DNA from: Saccopteryx bilineata
Lineage: Eukaryota; Chordata; Mammalia; Chiroptera; Emballonuridae
Assembly (NCBI RefSeq): GCF_036850765.1
Contig: NC_089495.1
Span: 24,830,875-24,894,874 of the forward strand
Length of the DNA: 64,000 nucleotides
Direction: 5' to 3'
Below the pieces are notes generated by a model, which saw nothing but the letters and a program-made list of their open reading frames with translations, had not been told where the DNA came from and did not search any database. The stretch's first letter is position 1; every line of letters starts with the position of its first letter. A program made the position numbers and the translations under genes. Shown here piece by piece: positions 45,481 to 55,935 of the stretch.

Positions 45481-46075
45481 AATCTGATGACTCTTCCTTA
45501 TCTCCATCATTGCCAAGGAGCCAAGGACTTACTGCTGCTCATGTACCATTATTTCAGAGAAATATGTGCATACCCTGAACAGGCAGTCAGCATGGTGCTG
45601 CTTCAGAATGTTCAGAATGCTATTATTAAAACGTGTGTTTGACATGTCTTAACCCAAAGGGCTGAGTATAGCATGGGAGGAGGTGGAAAAGGGTGACTGC
45701 TGGTGACAGGAGTCTCCTCTGGCCCTGAACTTATATATCACATTGAACCAAATGGAAGACCTGCAGGCATCCAGAAGCCACCTAGTTAATAGGCTGTGGA
45801 GCACGCAGAGCAGCCATGTGTCACTATGCTCAGGAACACTGGACAGGTATCAAGCCTTCATCCTTTCTGCCCATATTCAGCACTTTCCATGAATGGACTC
45901 CTTGTAATGTTAGTTTCTCATCCCATTGAATTCCCAGGGATATTTACACATCCTTTCTTGAAAGATATCCTCCAAAACTGTCTGAATGTCCCTACCTTTA
46001 ATCCAGCTCTGGCCACAAAGGTCATTTGGCTTATTTGAGTGTTTACCTTGCTATATTTCCTGCATCCATTCCCTT
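45481..46075. other. Unique intergenic sequence
   Basis: No gene or named repeat recognised. The last 150 bases may belong to the L2 that follows. Confidence 0.4.
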
Positions 46076-46079
46076 TCAG

Positions 46080-46690
46080 GGCTTATAGCCTGTGAATGGT
46101 TTCCACTGGTCTTACAGCACAATCTAAAATCAAAATTGTAGCAGCCTTCAAGGTGGTCTCACCAATACCTAATTTTGTAGCCTAATCTTAAACTGCCTCC
46201 CCTCGCTCTGTTTGCCATTCCTGATGGCCTGCTCATAGCTCTCTGCTCTCTCACCAAGCACGTCCCTTGCCCTCACTTCACCCCGGCTGCTCTGTGCCCA
46301 ACATGCTGCCTACCTGCCTTCATGAAGCTATCTCCCACTCATGCTCCAGAACTCCATCATATACCAAATGTCACTTTCTTGGGAATGCCTACCCTGGCAA
46401 TACTCTCCTCCAGATTAGGTAAGAGGCGCTATTCTAGCCTACTGTGGCTTGAACTATATTGCATTGCTTGTGTTAAGTCATTTGTACGATCAATAGCTGT
46501 GCATCACAGCCCTTATCACAATTGTTATTAGGTAATTACTTGAATATTTGGTTAATGTCTGACTTCCTGATGGATTATAAACTCTGTGAGAGTAGATACC
46601 ATCTCTGCTGCATCTATCGCTAGTGAGCGCATAATAAATACCATGTAATAAATATTATCTGAACATTATTTACTCTACAGCAGTGGTATA
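46080..46690 (+). repeat. L2 LINE 3' end
   Basis: Ordered L2 motifs: GAATGGTTTCCACTGG, CAAGGTGGTCTCACC, CTTCACCCCGGCTGCTC, CTTTCTTGGGAATGCC, GCCCTTATCACAATTG, GGATTATAAACTCTGTGAGAG, AATAAATATTATCTGAAC. It is one of the better preserved L2 ends in the window. Confidence 0.8.
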
Positions 46691-47849
46691 CCTTTTTACA
46701 TTTTCAACATTTGTGATATACCCAGAATGTGAAATGACATGGGGGGAAAGTGCTGTTTAGCCAAACCGGGTTTTGTTGCTTTATTTTTTAAGGCTTCAGG
46801 CATTAAATGCCATTATCTAATACTCTGCAATGCTATTTGTAGTGTTTTGCCCTAATGTTCTTTTTTGGGTTATGATACGGCATTGTGCCTGAGAAGTACA
46901 TTCTGGATGTACCATGGGGCTGCTAAGACAACCACAGTCTTTTAAAGTTCCTTTTCCCTCAAGATAAATCTCAGGAAAAAAATCTTCTCCTAAAGAAGAA
47001 TGGAACTTTTCACAATCTTGTGCCAAGTAAACACTCTCCAATTACAAAGCAGAAGATGTTGCAAAATATTTGAAAAATAGTTTATGAAGCAGAAGTTATA
47101 CAGATGTCATGGAAGGTCTCGTGGAAAATAAGATTGCTGCACAAATTTAACTCCTTTGAAGACAGCAAAGGCACTTCGTGTGTGATAGACACTCGCGAGG
47201 ACATTGGGAGCTCAAAGCCATGCTTTCCAGACGAGGAAGCACAGCAGGTCTCGGACCACAGAGAGGCCCTCATTAGACCAATCAAGGACCATGCACGCCC
47301 TGTGCCAGGTTGAGAGCACAGGGGGTATGCAATTAATTCTGCCCGTGCTCCTGATGTTTCAGTCCATTAGTCTGAGTAAGTCCTGATCATTTGCATTCGT
47401 CTCTGCCCTTCATAAAGATGTGCCTCATTGTCTGGATCTTCACGCTTGTTCCATATTATAAAATGTCTTCTCAGAATCTCATAAACTGCAAAGCCACACC
47501 TGGTTAGGAGCAACTGAGCTGATGCTCATTTCAACAACTAACCTCTCAGTTTCCTACTTCCCACTTCTCTTTAGTAGGAAGAGCAATGTATGCCTTACCT
47601 TCCTCTCCATGTTTCTGGGAGCATCCCTTTAAAAAATGGCTGTGTAAGTGCACCGAAATGCATCCATCAATATACCATGCAAGGGTTTCCCATATCTCGT
47701 GCCCTGAAGAATTTCTTTCAACTCTGAAAGGATTGACTTACTTGCATCTGCGTATGAAACTTAGAATACTGGTATACTTTTTCTAATGGAAGCACAATGC
47801 TCCAAGTCACTAGACCCAGAGTCCAGAGATGAGTACCCAGAAAGGAATA
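46691..47849. other. Unique intergenic sequence
   Basis: No gene or repeat named. A 69-codon frame (47104-47313) has no motif that I recognise. Confidence 0.4.
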
Positions 47850-48105
47850 GAAATCCCTCTATTCCCACCAACTACTGACAAGGGCTATTAATACTTTGGC
47901 ATACTTCTGACTGGACTTTTTTGTTAATAATGGTTTTTAAATAAAAATAACTATGACCCCACAATACATATACAGATAATTAGATGATAGATAGATAGAT
48001 AGTATAAATTTAAAATACAAAATAGTTAATTCAGGCAGCTTGTACTAAATCCCAAAGTACAAGAAAGTATACTATGAAAAGTCTCCTTTCAATCTGTCTT
48101 TTCAT
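47850..48105 (+). repeat. Direct repeat, copy 1 (with GATA microsatellite)
   Basis: GAAATCCCTCTATTCCC, ACTTTGGCATACTTCTGACT, TTTTTTGTTAATAATGG and CAAAGTACAAGAAAGTATAC recur in the same order at 48605-48870. A (GATA)n run lies at about 47985-48001. Its end (GAAAAGTCTCCTTTC) resembles antisense 3' ends of old LINE-1. Confidence 0.75.
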
Positions 48106-48604
48106 AGATAGAATGGTTTTTGATAAATAACTCATACTCAGTGTTAACACAGCTTTGCAACTAGCCAAACAGGCCTTTACTGGAACAAGAATTGCAAATG
48201 ATAAAATAAAAAAAAATTATCTGTCTCTGTCTTTGTCTTCCTCCTCCCCTCTCTTCTTCAAAGGTTATTTCTGTTGTTGTTGTTGTTTTATATAAATAAC
48301 TATTTCCTCATCAAAAAACAACTCATGAGCCCTTCAAATGAGTTCAAAAATATAGACTTCAAAGATATAAAAATGATGAAGAGTAAACTATAATAGAACA
48401 CAGGCTGTAAGACCAATGCAAAGGTCTAGGTGGGGAGAGGAGTCATCCACAAAAGGAAATTAATTAAATTATGACAAATTATGGAACATTTTTATATTTT
48501 GATATTGAAAGTTATACACCTGTATTCTTCTGTCCACCTTGCAGAAATTTCACATTAAAAAAGTTAATTCTGTTATAAATGTAAGTTTTTAAAAATCTGA
48601 ACAA
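48106..48604. other. Sequence between the two direct repeats
   Basis: No gene. It holds a TTGTTGTTGTTG run near 48272-48287 and some A-rich stretches. Confidence 0.4.
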
Positions 48605-48870
48605 AAAGAAATCCTTCTATTCCCAACAACCAATGACCAGGGCTACTAACACTTTGGCATACTTCTGACTCATCTTTTTTGTTAATAATGTTTTCTAAAC
48701 AAATGTAATTATGATCCTATAATACATATACAGAAAAGTAGATAGATATAGATAGACAGAATAAACCTTAAAGTACAAAATAGTTAATTCATTCAGCTTT
48801 TATTAAACCCCAAAGTACAAGAAAGTATACTTTGAAAAGTCCCTCTCAACCTGTCCTGAGGCACCTAGAT
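48605..48870 (+). repeat. Direct repeat, copy 2
   Basis: Same segment order as 47850-48105 with scattered substitutions (my eye estimate is about four in five bases shared). It runs directly into antisense L1 sequence (GTGTGAAATATACACAAC), which copy 1 does not. Confidence 0.75.
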
Positions 48871-50310
48871 CCCTTCTAATATTTTTTTTATAATTTTGTG
48901 TGAAATATACACAACAAAATTTACTATCTTTACTACTTGCAGTATACTGTTTATTGGTATTTAATATATTCATAATGTTTTGCAACCATCCTTACTACCA
49001 TCTCCATACTTTATAATTTCATCATTTAATACTGAAACTCTGTACTCATTAAATAATAATTCCTCCACCCCACCCCTCCTGGCAGCCACCATTTGACTTT
49101 CTGTCTCTGTGATTTTTTAGTACTGTATCCTATATAAGTCAAATTATACAATATTTGTGTTTTTGTGCCTGGTTATTTATTTCACTTAGAATAATATCCT
49201 TAATAATATTCATGTTGTAGCATATATCAGGATTTCCTCCATTGTTAAGAATAAATAATATTTATATATATATTTATACATATATGAATATTGTTATATA
49301 TATTCATATATTATATATCCAGATATCTATGAATACACACACACACAAATTTTGCTTATTCCTTTCTGGTTTTTATACATCTTTCCTGAGAGAGTCAATG
49401 CATATACAAGATAAAATATGCATATACTTCTTTTCTAATACTAAGACACCAAATTAATACTTCTACATCCTCTTTTTTTTCATTTGATACATCTCAGAGA
49501 TTTCTCCAGATCATACATACATAGCCTTTTGATTATTTTTAATGCTACACAGTATTTCCATGTTTGGATAGTCGATCATTCGTTCTTGTATAGTGGTAGT
49601 TAACTGGGATGTTTTCAGTCTCCTGCTATTACAAACAATACTGTAATGAATATTTTGAAACTAGGGACTTTTGCTTTTCAATGTGGGTTAGAGAATCTAA
49701 AGAAAAAATCCTCAGAATTCTAATTGTCAGGTCTGAGTGTACATTTAAAATTTTGATAGATGAAGCTAAATTGCTCTCTTTATAATTGCACCAAGTTTCA
49801 TTCCAACTAATAATGTATGAGTGCCTGTTCCTGCACGATGTTTTCAAACTTTTAATAATTTGAGTGTTTAAGTGAAAGATGGCATCTCACAATCACTTCA
49901 ATTTGTATTTTTCTGACTAATTTCTAACTTCTTATATGTTTGGAAGCCAAATGTATTTCTTTCCTTTGAACTACCTCTCTACATCCATGGTTCATTTCTC
50001 TTTGATAAATAGAAATGATTAGAGGAAGTTTTTTTTGTAGATTAGGAAAAATAACCATTTTCACTATAAGTTACTTATATTTTCTATTTGTCATTTGCCT
50101 CTTGTCTTTATTTGGATATTTTTTTACTTGTCTGATGTTTATAATATTGATGTAGTTGGCTTTTTTCACTCCAATCTGATCTAGAAAATAAGTCCTCTGA
50201 AATAATGAATTCTTGTGCTTTATGGTTTCTCTCTTTATTCTGATATTTGACCCAGCTAAAATTTGTTTGGGCAGAACAGTAAGGTAGATTTTTAACATTT
50301 GATCCATCTA
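48870..50310 (-). mobile_element. Old LINE-1 3' regions, antisense (two pieces)
   Basis: 48880-49235 carries AAATATACACAACAAAATTTAC, GCAACCATCCTTACTACC, TGGCAGCCACCATTTGAC and TATTTCACTTAGAATAATATCC. 49440-50300 carries CTGCTATTACAAACAATACTG, TTGCTCTCTTTATAATTGC and AATCACTTCAATTTGTATTTTTC. Both are antisense L1 3' UTR/ORF2-end series. They are separated by a TA-rich run at 49258-49325 with a short CA repeat at 49337-49346. Confidence 0.75.
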
Positions 50311-50313
50311 GAC

Positions 50314-51010
50314 CATGAGTCAGCAAACTACTTTTTATTTTTTTTGTATTTTTCTGAAGCTGGAAACCGGGAAACAGTCAGACAGACTCCTGCATGCGCC
50401 CTACCAGGATCCACCCGGCATGCCCACCAGGGGGTGATGCTCTGCCCATCAGGGGCGTCGCTCTGTCGCAACCAGAGCCACTCTAGCGCCTGAGGCAGAG
50501 GCCATGGAGCCATCCCCAGTGCCCGGGCCATCTTTGCTCCAATGGAGCCTTGGCTGTGGGAGGGGAAGAGAGAGACAGAGAGGAAGGAGAGGGAGAGGGG
50601 TGGAGAAGCAGATGGGTGCCTCTCCTGTGTGCCCTGGCCGGGCATCGAACCTGGACTTCTGCATGCCAGGCCAACGCTCTAACACTGAGCCAACCGGCCA
50701 GGGCCCAAACTTCTTTATAAATGGCTAACTAGTAAATGTACTTGGGCTTTCATGGACAATACGGCCTCAGGGTAGCATCTCAACCTTGCCCCGGCCACTG
50801 CTGTAACAACTTTAATTTTAGTGAAATCTAATTTTATTAACACATTTAGTCTGGGTAACTCATCTCTGTTTCTTGAAAGCCAGGTAAGACACTAGCAAGA
50901 TTCCAACAATTAAGGTCCCTGAGTGGCCTGCCACCAATAGAGCTTAGGAATAAACTTTTATATAAACTGGGATGCTGGCAGGATTTGGCCCACACACTAA
51001 ATTTGCTTAC
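50314..51010. mobile_element. hAT-Charlie-type relic split by a SINE
   Basis: The left end ATGAGTCAGCAAACTACTTTT lies before the SINE. To the right there are TAAATGGCTAACTAGTAAATG, GGATTTGGCCCACAC and the end ACTAAATTTGCTTACCCC. The ends are inverted (GTCAGCAAACT versus a degraded AATTTGCTTACCCC). The middle part is diverged, so some of it could be unrelated. Confidence 0.5.
50337..50704 (-). mobile_element. tRNA-derived SINE, type A
   Basis: On minus: GGCCCTGGCCGGTTGGCTCA, GTGTTAGAGCGTTGG, AGGTTCGATGCCCGG, GGAGAGGCACCC, a CT body, GGCCCGGGCACTGGGG, GATGGGCAGAGCATCACC and CGGTTTCCAGCTTCAG with the tail. Low divergence. Flanks CAAACTACTTTT and CAAACTTCTTTA are a possible TSD. The anticodon-loop-like region reads GCATGCAGAAGTCC. 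Confidence 0.92.
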
Positions 51011-51990
51011 CCCATACTGTGGAAGGCTACTTAATTATTTCAATATCAATTATATGAATATTTTTCCCCACTGATATACCATGGCACATTTATCATATGC
51101 TGTATTTTTCATGAATAGATCTTTTGTAAGACTCTTCATTTGATTTCATTCTTCTTTCTATGCATAGCTGATACTACACTATTTTAGTTACTATATAGCC
51201 TTATATAATTTTTAACATCTGATGAGATCAGCTCCTCAACTCTTATTTTTCAGGATTCTATGTATTTGACTATTACAAAAAAGATTAGAATGTCAGAATA
51301 TGGTGATGGTCCCAGAAGCCATTAAAAAGAAATATTTAGAAGCCTTAGAAATATTTCCAGTGAAAAAAGTGAAAAAGCTAATTTGGATTATTTCAGTTCA
51401 CAGACATTTTCACAGGTTAACATTAATGACTACTGAGAAGTGAAAAGACTGACTTAATTTCCCCACTAGTGAAAGTACCTTTATTCATTTCACCTACTAA
51501 TTTAGGGGCCTAGGGAGAGTGTGTTAGCTGCAAGGTGCCTCCTCATTCTAACAGAGTTGCCAGTTCATATTTCTTGATTTCTTTTTTCTCTCATTCTTAC
51601 TGGCTCAATAGACACTAAATCAGGTTTATCGCCTTGTATAAGATAGGTTTCACTCCTGCTCTTCCACCCTTGTCAAAAAAAAAAATTTTAGTTGTGAACA
51701 AACACATGATCTTTAGAGAATATGGAGATTCTAGAAAGCTATGAAAAAGATAATGAAAATCATCATAACATTGTATACATACTTAGAGATGACCGCTGTT
51801 AAGATATTTATGCAGTTCTTTCTCTTTTGAGTACAGTTGCCCATGTGGTCTGACACATATGCTAACAATGCAGAGCGAAGTCTTCTAGCCTGCCTTTCTT
51901 TCTGTTCCTCTAGCATGTCATTTGTTATACTACCTTAAAACATGGGCTGTGTTCCCAGAAACAAACTGATCAAGCTCCTTGTCCTTAAAA
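51011..51990. other. Intergenic sequence with a possible old LINE piece
   Basis: 51685-51830 (TAGAGATGACCGCTGTTAAG and neighbours) resembles an antisense L1M 3' end. No gene is seen. Confidence 0.4.
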
Positions 51991-52003
51991 AGTACACTTT
52001 AAA

Positions 52004-52290
52004 GCCTTGGCTGGTGGCTCAGTAAATAGAGCACCAGCCTGGTGTATGGACATCCTGGGTTCAATTCCCAGTCAGGGCACACAAGAGAAGTGACCATCTT
52101 CTCCCCCCCCAATCTCCCTCTCCCTCTTCTCTCTCTTCTCCTCCTGCAGCCAGTGGATAGCTCCGTTGGAGCGCATCAACATCAGGCACTAAAGATAGCT
52201 CGGTACTTGAACATTGACTGGGAGGATCCTGGTCAGGGTGCATGTGGAGTATGCCTCTCTATGTCCCCTCCTCTCACCAAAAAAAAAAAA
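52004..52290 (+). mobile_element. tRNA-derived SINE, type A, diverged and shortened
   Basis: GCCTTGGCTGGTGGCTCAG, GGTTCAATTCCCAGTCAGGG, CTCTTCTCTCTCTTCTC, GGAGGATCCTGGTCAGG, TCTCACCAAAAAAAAAAAA. Flanks AAAAAGTACAC and AAAAAGTGCAC suggest a TSD. The GC-rich middle of type A is mostly missing. Confidence 0.88.
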
Positions 52291-52299
52291 AAGTGCACA

Positions 52300-53985
52300 T
52301 GAAGAGTGTCTATGGCCCTAAGTCTGAACCCTCATCACTACTGATTTCTTCAGGCTTTAGTTTTGTTCCTTCCTTTTAGAGGGCTACGTTCTCTTTCTTT
52401 TCTCCCTGCTGCGGGCTGCTTCCTCTCTTGGTCATTCCTTGTAAACTGTGGGGGGTAGAATCAAATTGAAGGAAAGCATGATGCCAGTGCTCTGGGATTC
52501 ATATTCTTGCCATGTTTGCCCCATGGCATAGCTCTCAGCATCTTCCTGTGCTTTTGACAAAATTATAAAGAACAATCCTACTTTAGAAAGTCACTGTGAT
52601 ACTCCAAGAACAGACATTTAGAAGAAAAGCTTCTCTCTTGGAACTTGGTCAAGGGTCTGCATTGCTGAAGAGCTGTAACTCCATGTCATGGCTCTCTCTT
52701 CTCTACTAAAGAGCCACAACCAGAGACCTAGAGGGCATCTTGACAGGGAAGTGCCCACATCTGCCCCTTTTGGAGAGAGAATGAGGTGAGATCTAATTTC
52801 TTAGCTCCACAGGTTGTCTTATATTTTTAAATTTCAAAATAACATTTTATTTAACCAGCGCTGATATAGTGACACTGTTAAAATCCACCCCCCCCCCATG
52901 TCTTTTTCTAATGGGATTTCAGAATTCCATGCAGAAATGGTTTTCGGGCAGAAAAAAAGCTTGTATTTGCAACATATCAGAATGAGGCTACGAAGAAATT
53001 TTGCATGGTTTAAAACTCAGAAAAGAAGTAAAGATTACAAAGATACACTTGAACAGAGCTGAAGGGCTCTGACCCCAGACTTGAGGACAAATGACTCAGA
53101 GGCATAGACACCTAGAAGTGTAGAGCCAGAGGCAGAATGGTGTAAAAGATGGAGGAGGTTGCAAAGTTTTGATTCAGAAAAAAAAGACCAAAAGACGTGG
53201 GTCAGGGAAGGGGAAAAAGACTGATGTGGGTTGGCAAAAGACAAAGCATAAAAGCACCACCAGCCTTCTCTGGTTCATGGGAATATTTTTAAGTATTTTT
53301 GTTGATGTTCATATGATCTTGTTTATTCTTTTTCTAAGTGAGTTTGAAAATCAAGAACTGAGTAGTAGAGGAAACCAAAAATTAGGCAAAATATTTTGGA
53401 AGTAAGTTTAGAGGAGAGTACACATACATTTGAAACATATTCTATGCATAAAGGTGCACACTGGAGAATGGAAAAAAAATTAAGTGGAAGATAATGTATT
53501 CAAGCAACATTGGTAGCAGATGGAGTGTTACATGAGCAAACAGAGCTGAGAGAATGATACTTGTCTTCCGTAACAGGAATGGCTGTTCTACAAAAGGGTT
53601 GCAAAGGGAAGAGTTGGGACTCACAGATGTGTGCTACATATATTTTTGTTCAACGGAAACAAATGTTATCAGTGTATTATTTCACTACCCTCATTACTAT
53701 TATCACTGTAAATAACACAGTGCCCACAGTGAAAAGGGATGCTTTGTGGAGTAGTTAGATTCCTTGCATTGAACTTGTTCAATCAAGGGCTAAATGAACG
53801 TCGGGCAGAGATGCCCTAAGGAAGCCTCCTGTGCTGAAGCACGTGTGACTTCTTAAGGTTCCTTCCATTGCCAGCATCCTACAGATTGGGTGATCTTTGG
53901 ATTGAGTTTTTGTAATGAATTTGTACCCTAGTAGGATCATTTTTCAAAAGAAAGACTCAGTAAGTTATATTACCAATTTTGATGG
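52300..53985. other. Unique intergenic sequence
   Basis: No gene or named repeat. A C run lies at 52889-52898. Frames of 60-78 codons at 53.0-53.7 kb have no motif. Confidence 0.45.
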
Positions 53986-53989
53986 AGAC

Positions 53990-54483
53990 TGATATTTGTC
54001 CACCCAATATCTATTCTCCACAGATTTCTCACTAACCAAAACTTGGTTTATTGGAGAACACTGTATCCAGGTTAAACACAGAACATTTCTCAACTTCTTC
54101 TACAGAGATAGATGGTCAAGTGACTAGTTCTAGCCAAAGTGATATAAGAGGGAATGGGAGGGAACTCCTGGAGCTCCTGAAGCAGGGAGGCTGAGTCCCT
54201 GGACATGGAAGTTGTCCCTCCACCTTTTCCCATTCTCCTTTCCCTCATCTGGGCCAGAATCCCTGGCCATGCTGGGACCATGAGGCAACTTTAAAGATGA
54301 AACCTCAAATTAAGAATAATAATGCAGACTATTAACGGGATGTGGTCTCAGCGTTCACTGCGGAGCTGCCCTGCCACCCCCAGCTGCCTTCTGACTTCTC
54401 ATCCTGTTAGAAAAATGAAAATACATGATTGGCTTCAGCCCCTGTTTCAAGTCTCTGTTACTTGCAGCTGAACACAGCATACC
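53990..54483 (+). mobile_element. MaLR/ERVL-like solo LTR, probable
   Basis: TGATATTTGTCCACCC opens it and GTCTCTGTTACTTGCAGCTG / AACACAGCATACC closes it. That is a typical end of MLT1/LTR33-like elements. Middle motifs GGTCAAGTGACTAGTTCTAGCC and GGGACCATGAGGCAAC also fit. TSDs were not found. Confidence 0.55.
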
Positions 54484-55505
54484 AATAAGATTGCGATGTT
54501 GGTCACCAAAAATTACGATGTTCCTGACTTGTATTTTAACCCGAGCACAGCTGCCTCCTGACCGTTTTTAACACATTCTCTGCCCTTCCTCATCTGACTC
54601 ATTGATGAAAATAAAACAGTCACAGTCTTGATTTCAAACTTCTATGTAAATAGTTTAGAAAACAAAACAGAAAGGAAATGACTATGGGTAGGTTCAACCT
54701 TGGGTGCCCAAACACAGCTGTGCTAATTGGTATGTCTAACCTTCCCCAGTGTCCTACAAAAATGTGTGTGTGGAGCTGGGAGGGAGGGGGGGATGATGAA
54801 GAGAGTGGAAAGCACAAACCATCTAAGAAATTTTGAAAAACTGAGTGCAGGTGAAATGTAGCTCATGATCCTCCACCATCCTCTACATTTGAATTTGGGG
54901 AGAATGCTACTCTGCCTAACTTTCACTTCCTATCTGCATGGCCGGAAAGACTCTGCTCAGCCCCATGTGGCTTATCTGCCACCAGAACTGAAGTCTCAGT
55001 CATTCAGATCCTGGTGTCATTTACATTGTTTCTACCGGGAAAGGTCAAGTGTCATCAGGGACCAAAAGCAAAAGAAAAACCCATCCCCTGGAACCACCAG
55101 TGTCAAGAGAAGAGGGGAGCAGGTGACAGCAGGTTCCTGTGCTGGATCACTTTCAGGGGCAGCAGACCACCACAGCCTGAGGCTCTTTTGCAAAAAGGAA
55201 GCTGAAGGACAAACATCTGAAGGAGAAATTAATCTCAGTGAGTAGGTGACAAGCCACGATAAGCCCTCAGGGTCCATGTCAGGGTAGCGCAGATGTTAGT
55301 GTGATAACTAGTACTTGATTCTAGAGAAGTGGGGAGAAGGACGGAGGAGGGGGGAGATGGCAAAGAAAAACAAAACAACAAAAATTAGAATCATCTTGGC
55401 TGTGCAGCTGATTTCTTTTAAAGGCTGTATATTCTGCAAAAGCACAACATAGTAATATGCGCTCATTTCTTGTTTTTGACCATGCACATTTGTTTATCCT
55501 ATTTG
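54484..55505. other. Unique intergenic sequence
   Basis: A 126-codon frame (54865-55245) has no recognised domain. Nothing else is named. Confidence 0.4.
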
Positions 55506-55509
55506 AAGA

Positions 55510-55935
55510 ACAATTTGACAAGATGACGTTAAGTGCCATTAAACCAGCACATCCATTTATCCAGTGATCTGGCTCTTAGAAATATATCTAAAAGAAATAA
55601 CTCAAAATATATATATTTTAAAAGTTGGATGCCCAGGGTGTTTGTTTCCATTTTTCTATGTAGAGGAAAATGAGAGCCAAATGTCTGGCACCAAGGTAAT
55701 AGTAATTCTACGTATGCAAATCTGGTGGGATGCTATGCAACACTGAAAATTATAACGTTTAAGATAGGAAAACATGGAAAATGCTTATAACATAAAGAAT
55801 GCATAACTAAATCAATTATATGACTTTAAATATGTAATTGTTACAACTTCATGTAGACAAGGACAAAAAACTTTTGAGGAAAAAAATTGATATGAGATTA
55901 TAGGTAACAGTTTTTTCTCACTTTAAAGTACTGAA
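55510..55935 (+). mobile_element. Old LINE-1 3' end (L1ME type)
   Basis: TCCATTTATCCAGTGATCTGGC, AAGAAATAACTCAAAATATATATA, GGTGGGATGCTATGCAACAC, GGAAAACATGGAAAATGC and TAATTGTTACAACTTC follow the series of L1ME 3' UTRs. Confidence 0.7.

Noticed and set aside
50328..50728. Frames of 63-105 codons
   Set aside because: Read-through of the type A SINE at 50337-50704.
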